Below are positions 56,286 to 64,000 of a stretch of DNA of 64,000 nucleotides, in pieces; position 1 is the stretch's first letter; each line of letters starts with the position of its first letter. Made by a program: the position numbers and the translations under genes. Source of the stretch: Congeria kusceri (lineage: Eukaryota; Mollusca; Bivalvia; Myida; Dreissenidae); assembly GCA_027627225.1 (NCBI GenBank), contig CM051034.1, forward strand, positions 13,025,261-13,089,260, in the 5' to 3' direction. The notes beneath the pieces are model-generated. The model was given only the letters and a program-made list of their open reading frames with translations, ran no database searches and was not told the DNA's origin.

Positions 56286-57735
56286 ACAAGAAATGTCTTT
56301 AAAAAAGACAATCGGCGTTGAAATTAATATTGAGATGTCATTTAAAAATTACCTTAACAGACGGCCAAGATGATCGGTTACGTGACTTCTCAGACCCCAG
56401 ATTTTTTGGTCCCACCAATATTAGGAGACTTATTGGACCCCAGATTTTTCGGACACTATAAGAAAACTTCTCGGACCCAAAAGTTAATTGAGATAACTTT
56501 ATAAATTTAAAAATTCTATAAATTTATAATTAATATATATGCGGTGAATAAACCAATCATACAACTCCATGATATATGAATAACCAAAATAATTTAGGTT
56601 AACATAATTGTTATACTAAATTTGTCAAGCCAATTTAACAAATTAACAATGTAAGAAAATAATTTCGGGAATGAATTAAAATTATTATGTACCAGACGAG
56701 TCTATATAGTTATTTATAGTACCGGTAATATACCATTCATGTTAGTTATCTAATATAATAACGATTTGAAGTCAATTAAGCATTTATACTGTGTATCCCA
56801 ATAAAAAGCAAAGGTCAGAGAACATTCGGCGATTTTTTAAATGTTAAGACATTATTTTTGATAACGCAAACATAAAAATTCATTAGACTATGACGATTTT
56901 TAAATTATATCAGTAGAAATATGATATATCAAGGGTTCCTGTGTATAATTAGTATTGCAAATTGTGTATTCATGCTACGCGAATAACAATTCGACGTATT
57001 CCGAACCTTCTTTCATAACATTTTATCTATAGAAAATGTAGCATCTTTTTACAGATTATATAACATCTACTGGAGAAGTTGATAGAAAGATGCAATTATA
57101 AATAATCGTTAATAAATCGTAACCACAATGTTAATTCAAATTAACAGTAAGTTTATAATATAAATTCCCCATTTATTGAAATGTTTAGGTTTATGATTCT
57201 CTGAACGCTATTATTGATGCGTGTACGAGTATATTAACACTGCTATAGAGCCGTTGCTAGCTACGCGCGCTATTTTTAGAATGACACTACTGTTTCTGGA
57301 ATGCGCTAGAATCAATGGGCTACATGGGACGGCAACTCTGTGAGTGAAATTTATGATTGGGAACATTGCACAATTGCTATTTATAGAGCATACTGCTTAT
57401 ATAAATGTAGGCTAAACAAAATTGTTATTTCGTTACGTGAATGAATATAGCATTCTGTTTATGGCATACAATCAGAAAATACGTTCATAATTAGCCTCAG
57501 TTCTAGAGTATATGTCGAAGACATGTTTATAACTTCATTTTAACCGCTTATGTAAACAATTATGTAAATGTTTAATCCCCAAAAGTATGCAACAGCTATT
57601 TGTATACGTTAAACCATTGTTTGAAGTTTGCATTCCCTAAAATTAGAAAATTTGCACAATTCTATTGGCATTCAAACATAATTATCGCACGAAAATCTGG
57701 GTCAAAAGTGATCTTAGACAACTACGCCGAAAAAA
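56286..57735 (+). mobile_element. 1.4 kb ACAAGAAATGTC-family element, copy 3, full length
   Basis: The head is ACAAGAAATGTCTTTaaAAAAGACA. It runs to gacaactacgccgaaaaaa. The inside is AT-rich without coding capacity or tandem core, unlike the other ACAAGA-headed elements. It is the reference for copies at 29495-30964 (inverted) and 51892-52933. Confidence 0.78.
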
Positions 57736-57783
57736 TGATCGTGGCCTTCTTGGTGTAAAAAGCACAGACAATTACCATCCCTT

Positions 57784-57844
57784 GGAAGCCAGAAGGTGTC
57801 ATCAGCATATGTGCAAAGAAGGCTGATAGCCCCTTCTGGCTTTC
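57784..57844. repeat. Pre-miRNA-sized hairpin
   Basis: GGAAGCCAGAAGG pairs with CCTTCTGGCTTTC (12 pairs plus a G:U). A 4x4 internal loop and six more pairs (ATCAGC/GCTGAT) close on a 15-base loop. The total length of about 61 nt is in the pre-miRNA range. It could equally be a small palindromic MITE remnant. Confidence 0.6.
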
Positions 57845-58004
57845 AATGAACGATATACGAACTTTCTATATTTCAAACTTAGTCTTTACACGATTATTTA
57901 CCAACAAAGATGGCTCTTTCAATTAAGTTTAACTTTGATTTGATTTGACGGGTACACGTACTCGAACATGCATTTTAAAGATTAAAGATGAGCCATTGAA
58001 GTAT

Positions 58005-58770
58005 CACAGGGCCTGGATTCAAACCAAGACCAGGTAAGTTCCTGTGGTCTTTATTGCTGAACGACTTTGTAAGGCCCACATGCTTGGATTCAAACCAGGA
58101 CCAGGTAAGTTCTTGTGGTCTTTGCTGCACAAAGCCTTTTAAGACTCACATACTTGGATTCAAACCAAGACCAGGTAAGTACCTGTTGTCTTTGCTGCAG
58201 AAATACTTTGTAAGGCCCACATACTTGGATTCAAACCAAGACCAGTTAAGTACTTGTGGTATTTGCTGCAGAAATACTTTGTAATTCCCACAGACTTGGA
58301 TTCAGACCAAGACCAGGTAAGTTCCAGTGGTCTTTGCTGCAGAAAGACATTGTAAGGCCCACATAAATTGATTCAGACCAAGACCAGATAAGTTCCTGTG
58401 GTCTTTATTGCAGAAAGACTTTGTAAGGCCCACAGACATTGATTCAAACCAAGACCAGGTAAGTACCCATGGTCTTTGCTGCAGAAAGACTTTGTAAGAC
58501 CCACATACATGGATTCAAACCAAGACGAGGTAAGTTCCTGTGGTCTTTATTGCAGTAAGACTGTGTAAGGCCCACAGACTTGGATTCAAACCAAGACCAG
58601 ATAAGTTCCTGTGGTCTTTGCTGCAGAAAGACATAGTAAGGCCCACAGACATTGATTCAAACCAAGATCAGATAAGTTTCTGTGGTCTCTTCTGCAGAAA
58701 GACTTTGTAAGACCCACAGACTAGGATTCAAACCAAGACCAGGTAAGTTCCTGTGGTCTGTATTGCAGGA
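58005..58770 (+). repeat. Tandem array, 71-bp unit, 11-12 copies, each with donor- and acceptor-like splice sites
   Basis: Each unit reads gattcaaaccaagaccag/GTAAGT, then cctgtggtctttgctgCAG/ and aaagactttgtaaggcccac. Donor-like sites fall at 71-bp steps (GT after 58033, 58104, 58174, 58316, 58458, 58529, 58742; others are GA or GTTAAG). Between an acceptor and the next donor lies a 45-nt segment, open in phase 0 as KDFVRPTDLDSNQDQ in units at 58272-58316, 58414-58458 and 58485-58529. The segment at 58343-58387 has a stop. The array is in sense orientation inside hexokinase intron 1, itself phase 0. Confidence 0.93.
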
Positions 58771-59714
58771 AAACCCTTAGCGTCCGTACCAACAGTCGAA
58801 TTATTATTCATGTAGAATATATTATAACGGTGTTCGTATTATAAGAAAGTTGGTGCACGAAACGTTACCAATGGGTGTATTCCAAACTACAGATCATGAA
58901 ATGTATTCAAAATAAACTGTTCATAAAAAACGTTGTTTCGCATTTGCGAATACATGGACTAATAGTTTGCCCGACTTCATTAGCTAGTTTACGGTAGTTA
59001 ATACCGTATTGTCTGGACCATACGTTTAAACGTCAACACGTCGTACTTCAAGTGTCGTACATTCATAATGGTGACTGCTTAAAATGTAAGATAAAAACCG
59101 ATTACTTAAGTTATGCTAAAGTTATACGAGCATTGTACATAGATTGCATAAGCAATTCGCCACATGTTGTCAGTACTCTTGCTCGCAGATACTAACCACG
59201 ATGACTGTTGTACTTGTAGTCATTTGAATAGTAAATAATGTGCGACAATAAAAAAAATCTTCATCACCAACAAAAATGTTTTACAACTTTGGGAATATGA
59301 CGCTGATCAATGTCAAACTAATCACGGAAATCGGCATCTGTTTCATTTTGAACACCACATAATTTGGAATACAAATTGAAAATCGTATATCTGAATCGTC
59401 AGTAATAATAGACCGGTCAACTTTTACAGAATACATGTACCGATAATAAAACTAAATATACCCACATGTACACATGTATGCAAGCTCCTAAAGTCTTCAG
59501 TTTTTTTGTTTGCTTCAACAATTTGTGTTTCATGCTTGAGGGTTCATTTAAATCGACGAATTGGCACATGTACCCATTCATATTGATGTATAACTTCATG
59601 GGTGTGAATGTATTTGTTTGCAAAGCACTAGAACCTGTAAGCAAGAAACGCATGTTTTTGTTTAGTTTAGTTTAACCAATTTATTTTAGCTCGATTGCAT
59701 TGAAAGCCTAATGC

Positions 59715-59865
59715 TTATTTAGACACTCTTGAGTCCGTTTCCTGGGTAGAACCAGTGTTTGGTGGCTTTCGGGGAGATCTTGAGTACGCTCCCAAAGTGG
59801 GGATCGAACCCGGGACCTCCGGATCGCTAGGCGGACACCATATCCACAACGCCACCGCATTTTTT
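59715..59865 (-). mobile_element. tRNA-derived SINE of a second type
   Basis: The minus head at 59800-59863 has A box gcggtggcgttgtggata, anticodon-region gtccgcctagcgatc and B box gggttcgatcccc. The body to the left includes ggtagaaccagtgtttgg. It lacks the gtcccttta tail of the other SINE family. Confidence 0.65.
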
Positions 59866-60431
59866 TTCTCTGCGTGCCTCTCTTTCGACGCAAGAAAAAC
59901 GAGAATGTGCGATTTTTGTCCGCTCTGTGTTTTGTTGTCCATGTAAGCGTTTAAAAAAGTGCATCGATGGTTTAAGATAGTGCATAAACCACGTGCCTCA
60001 GTTACAGAGCCAATGGGGTGCGATTTCATAAAGTGCATGCACGAACGCCAAATGTTTATTCCAATTTCATTGACCGTAATAATTCAGATAAGGCACTGAC
60101 ATTAAAGATATTCATTCGCAGAAAGTAACTTTTGAGCTGCAATTTTCGTCCGGTAGTAAGCACATAAATAGCGAGTTTGTGTCAAAATCGTGTGATCACT
60201 GTGCTCCGAAGGGAAATATTAACATAAATCATGCATAAGTGAAACAAAATAAAATTAAATTGTCCTTATTAAAATCAATATTGTATATTTAAAAACTGGT
60301 TAAATAAGAAGCTTTAGCACAATAAAACTTTTGAAAACAAAATAAACTTTAAATGAACCAGCCAAAGACTTAAGGGCGGTTGTGATCTTAAGAAATGTAC
60401 TTAAGTTTTCATTAAGGAGCTTTGTAGATCT

Positions 60432-60691
60432 GGGGTCATATTCCAGAAACATCTTAAGTGAAATCTTATCCTTAGCCTTAAAATCGACATTTTCCTTAAG
60501 CATTTTATTCCATGTAAACATGAAATTTTGCTAAATTTTCACTAATTATCAACTTGTTATTAACTACTATTTACATAACTGTAATTGGAATCATTAATTT
60601 TTATGTAGTTTTAAAAATATTACCTACCAAAAATTGGAACTTAAGCGCAAATATTTAAGATAAACTTATGATGTTTCTGGAATATGTCCCC
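60432..60691. mobile_element. TIR MITE, 260 bp
   Basis: The ends ggggtcatattccagaaac and gtttctggaatatgtcccc are inverted, with inner atcttaagtg and taagataaac. There is no coding capacity. Confidence 0.75.
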
Positions 60692-62043
60692 TGGCCCCAT
60701 GTTTTAGGAAAGTATCCAGTGGAAAACACCGTAGTATTCTCCCTTGTCAAATCACGAGTAATGTCCCCTGTCCACTTTCCACTTTCGCCATATCAGATAT
60801 TATCTATATTCACTCACGAATACCTTCATTAGCTGAAATATAGGTTGATTAGGTGTTATCCACTTGGATTATGTGTTATTCACTTGGTATCGGACTGATA
60901 AAAAGGTTATCTACTGAAGTACAGCGAGGTTTGCTTTGAAGGTTGAGTGAGACATTTGAGAATACATGTATTATACAAATTAAAACTAGTAGTCCCGAAA
61001 ATGCACAAAATGTTGTCGATGTCCGCAGTCATTCGAATTGGATTGGGTAATATAATTTCATCAAATTATTTATGTTGCCAGAATGGATGCAGAATGGGTG
61101 CCTGTCAGCAAATGTCAAGAAATGTTCGTTGTTATGTTTTGATAGTGAATGGTAAGATTGCCTTCTACTCCCGCAGATAAATCTTACAACTGATATTATG
61201 TGTGCATAGAGAATAGTTCGCCCTTTATGTAGTTTCTAGAAAAAAAATCATAATTATGCCCCTTTGCTATTTTGTCGCTATTGTCGTATAGAGAAAATAT
61301 CCAGGCCAAGAGCAGTACGTAAAGAGGTGAGCGACAGGCTTTCCTCCCCGTTTTTAGAGTCTGATTATTGCCCATGAAATCATTTAATAAAAATCGAGGT
61401 TGCATCCTTAGGTACTTTTGAGCTACCATTGTGTGCATAGCTTTACATGATGAATAAGCTACTTTCGAACTTTGACCCAACGACTTTTTCAATTAAGAAA
61501 AGGAAAACTGAAATTAAAAAATTGTACATTAAGAAAAAAAAGTGTTTGATGGGCATTTTATTTTTCGAAAAATATTCCGCAGCGTAGTCGTTATAAGTTT
61601 GATCGACTTAATTTCGCCTCTATTAATCTCCTTTCACATGGCGTTTCTTTCGTCATAGAAGCACTTTTTAAAAAGTTGTTCAGGTATAACTCAGTGACCA
61701 CGTACCTTTAAACAACACGCCGTGTGCGCATTTTTTTTAAATCAGAAATGTTATTTATAGAGACTTGCTTGCTTGTCAAAGCGAGTTCCGCTTTCTCTCA
61801 GAAATAAACACGTTCTTTGTAAGAATTTGCAGGATTCTGAGACGCTGTTATGGACAGAAAACGTGTAATAGGAGCGGTTAGTAAACCTAAATATTTCTTT
61901 CTTGAAAGTTGTAATTGGAGATATACTCTAATTAATATTTAATTGGACTTTAATTTGTTTTGTAAAATTGATCGTATTGTAAGCCGTAGTTTTGTTTACT
62001 CAGTGCAGGTTCTTTGATAGTTTATAGTTGAAATATATATAAG

Positions 62044-62286
62044 GCGTGTCGTGGGCTTACATGTGCGTAAAGTGTCGTCCCTGATTAGCCTGTGCAGTTC
62101 GCACAGGCTAATCATTGACGGCACTTTTCGCCTACAGTGGATTTATGTTTAGAAGAGACTTCCTTGAAACAGAAAATACCATAAAAGCGGAAAGTGCCGT
62201 CCCGGATTAGCCTGTGCGGACTGCACAGGCTGATCCGGTACGACACTTTACACGTATGCATTGAGCTCGGTTTTCCCGCGACACGC
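62044..62286. mobile_element. GCGTGTCG-type MITE, full copy with two internal hairpins
   Basis: The TIRs are GCGTGTCGTGGG and CCCGCGACACGC. Internal hairpins are GATTAGCCTGTGC/GCACAGGCTAATC at about 62086-62113 and GCCTGTGC/GCACAGGC at about 62210-62230. The left and right thirds are themselves inverted around tgtttagaagagac. Confidence 0.82.
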
Positions 62287-62837
62287 TTTGAATATGGATC
62301 CAGCGGGCTTTTTATGACAAATATGTGTTGGTAAAATAAAGACAAACAAGAAAGAACAAATCATGCAAACGCTATGCTAATTTAGGATTTTTTGTAAAGT
62401 TACTAGATACGCGGTTTTATTTGTAGTTGTTTATGGATGAATAGGTCGGGTAATATGTAGTGGGTTGATAAAACGCATATACAAGATCATTTAGTAGACA
62501 TTGAACCTATACAGGTAGGTGACATGACGCTTCGTCTGAAAATTGAAATAGGATCACAAGATTGCCGCACCTGTTTAAATTTAACCACAAAACGAAATGG
62601 CAAAGCGTTGTGTACGCCCGGTCGTACAGGAGTACGCCTGAATGCGCCACTGATTATCATAATTTAAGTATCTGACTTAGAGAAAAAAAGAGATCCCATT
62701 TGTGCAAGAACCTACAGTAGATTATATACAGTTGTCTGTCTTTCATCTCGTCAAGGACCCATGTTATATTTGCTGATAAACATACCTTTGTCATTATTTC
62801 ATATTATCTGTTCTGTCGCACACACCTTGATCACACA

Positions 62838-63502
62838 ATGTCTCCTGTGATTTAAGGTCAAATAAGATCAAATAGTTCATCCAGGGGTTTTAAATTATTC
62901 TTCCTGACGTACTTACCCTTATCAAAATTTATCTCCCGGTATTCCAGATTAAGCAGTCCATGAACAGGTTGAACCTACCGTTGCGTCCAAGGATTTTGAA
63001 TTATCCTTCCTGACGTACTTAAACCTCATCAGGACATCACGTTGTCGTCCTATCCGTCCACACACTTTTCATAAATGGTCTCCCATTGTATCGGGGATTT
63101 TGCAATAAAATTCCTTGTCACAAATTATCTCCCTTTGATTTCAGATGAGCAGTTCTCGAAGGGGTTCAAGTTGTCGTCCCTGATGTACTAACATTTCACA
63201 CAAATTGTCTCCCTTTGTTTCAGATCGAGGAGTTCATGAAGGGGTTCAAGTTGTCCCAGACGTCCATACCCTTTTCATGAATGGTACCCCATTGTTTCAC
63301 GGATTTTTAGCTATCCCTTATGACTTACTTAAACTTTATCACAAATTATTCCGCTTTGATTTCAGATCAACGCAGTTCGTGTAGGGGTTCAAGTTGTCGA
63401 CCCCGACGGCCATGTCGTTTTCAAAAAAAAAGATCTCTCGTGATTTAAGATCCAATTTTTCATCCAAGGGATTTGAATTATTCTTCCCAACGTACTTATC
63501 TC
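62838..63502 (+). pseudogene. Decayed tandem copies of the acceptor side of hexokinase exon 2
   Basis: At least six segments resemble the last ~30 nt of intron 1 plus the first ~45 nt of exon 2 (pattern tctccctttgtttcag/atcgagcagttcgtgaag then gggttcaagttgtcgtcc): about 62838-62918, 62932-63020, 63129-63187, 63209-63265, 63348-63400 and 63431-63502, with faint traces near 63080 and 63290. The copy with acceptor at 63223 keeps the frame for 14 codons (IEEFMKGFKLSQTS). Those at 63143 and 63365 have one-base indels. None extends into the 3' part of the exon or has a donor. Confidence 0.8.
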
Positions 63503-63555
63503 ACACTTGATGATTTGTACATACCTTAATTATAAATTATCTCCCCTTGTTTCAG

Positions 63556-63718
63556 ATCGAGCAGTTCGTGAAGGGGTTCAAGTTATCGTCCCTGACGTAC
63601 AAGCGCGTGATGCACTTGCTGAACGAGGAGATGAACAACGGCCTGCATGAGAACAGGAACTACCACGCGGACATCAAGATGTTCCCCACATTTGTACGGG
63701 CACTTCCGGACGGAACAG
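63556..63718 (+). CDS. HK: Hexokinase, exon 2
   Basis: A 163-nt exon lies between tctccccttgtttcag/ (AG at 63554-63555) and ACAG/GTACCG (GT at 63719-63720). It encodes 54 codons plus one base: IEQFVKGFKLSSLTYKR, then a helical segment with EEMNNGLHE, then KMFPTFVRALPDGT. The last motif is the conserved MLPTFVRS-PDG-E segment that leads into the N-terminal sugar-kinase lobe. Length and phases (0 in, 1 out) equal those of exon 2 in vertebrate hexokinase/glucokinase genes (163 nt), which supports orthology at family level. The catalytic and glucose-binding residues lie in later exons beyond the window. Which paralogue this is, and whether the protein is 50 or 100 kDa, cannot be told. The upstream intron carries several decoy copies of this acceptor. 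Confidence 0.93.
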
Positions 63719-64000
63719 GTACCGGATGCGCATTCCGGATGCGCATAAAATAAGAGTTGTCAAAGGAAGCCAAAATCGTTATTCGGATATCCTTATGCAG
63801 TATCCGAATAGTATCCGGACAATGTATATATTTAGGACGAGTGCTGATTTTTCGGATATCAACTAAGTATACGGATAACCGGATATTCGGATATCCGTTG
63901 ACATCCCATCTTATAATTATTCGGTTCTTATACAGAGATAATGCTATGCCATTCAATTGTTCTCGTTATATATGAATAGTACTTAATTTTAAACGCTAAG
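63719..64000 (+). other. HK: Start of hexokinase intron 2
   Basis: It begins with the donor gtaccg. It contains a short direct repeat ccggatgcgcat (63722, 63735) and many scattered cggatatcc/ggatatccg palindromic words up to about 63905. The next exon is outside the window. Confidence 0.7.

Larger units (their letters stand above)
51335..63555 (+). other. HK: Hexokinase intron 1 (inferred), 12.2 kb
   Basis: It runs from GTATGC at 51335 to tgtttcag at 63555. It contains two copies of the 1.4 kb ACAAGAAATGTC element, a palindrome shared with 45174, 31-bp and 71-bp arrays, a miRNA-like hairpin, a SINE, two MITEs and decayed copies of the exon 2 acceptor side. The stretches 52940-54235, 54300-55130, 58775-59710, 59870-60430, 60695-62040 and 62290-62835 hold AT-rich sequence in which I see no gene or defined element. 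Confidence 0.55.

Noticed and set aside
61850..61876. Alternative hexokinase first exon (MDRKRVIGA then GTTAGT)
   Set aside because: Phase fits, but the donor is weaker and the peptide does not resemble the usual ending before the conserved segment; 51296-51334 fits better.
63660..63975. 98- and 72-codon frames at the right edge
   Set aside because: One is antisense to hexokinase exon 2 and both run through the palindromic cggatatcc words of intron 2.

Overview
The window is animal DNA and most resembles a bivalve mollusc genome. It is AT-rich, has almost no long non-repetitive reading frames, and is packed with repeat types familiar from bivalves: elements carrying 140-170 bp tandem cores with terminal hairpins (pearl/HINE style), tRNA-headed SINEs, MITEs and minisatellites. 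The hairpin-rich GCGTGTCG element (528-695, 62044-62286) reminds me of repeats abundant in Dreissena mussels. That placement is recollection, not a search result.

Only one gene is recognised with confidence: the start of a hexokinase gene on the + strand. Exon 1 (51296-51334, 13 codons, in-frame upstream stop) ends in phase 0. A 12.2 kb intron follows, and exon 2 (63556-63718, 163 nt) encodes the conserved hexokinase N-terminal segment. Later exons lie beyond the window. Intron 1 holds two unusual arrays: eleven to twelve 71-bp units that each carry donor-like and acceptor-like splice sites around a 45-nt segment, and a run of decayed copies of the acceptor side of exon 2 just upstream of the real exon. 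Weaker gene candidates are a signal-peptide first exon (17149-17308, minus), a terminal exon (25986-26111, minus), a possible divergent promoter near 5350-5400 with small reading frames on either side, and a 92-codon secreted-type frame (45456-45734).

Layout. 1-6.2 kb: MITE, SINE and hairpin-element copies. 6.2-12.3 kb: a microsatellite, a 28-30 bp array, a 3.7 kb 37-bp minisatellite of about 100 units, and a decayed 40-bp array. 12.9-25.7 kb: MITEs, SINEs, two broken Tc1/mariner transposase fragments, a 599-bp foldback element with a 9-bp target duplication, and a 21-bp array. 26-42.4 kb: almost solid tandem-core hairpin elements inserted into one another, up to seven levels deep at 28.5-35.6 kb. 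42.4-51 kb: mostly unannotated sequence, two tandem TIR elements, palindromes and a 46-bp array. 51.3-64 kb: the hexokinase 5' end and its repeat-filled first intron.

The best candidates for something new are the shared architecture of the nested hairpin elements (5' ACAAGA or CTAGA plus a hairpin whose stem sequence varies while pairing is kept) and the splice-site-bearing 71-bp array inside the hexokinase intron. All calls come from reading the sequence; no alignment, folding or database search was run.
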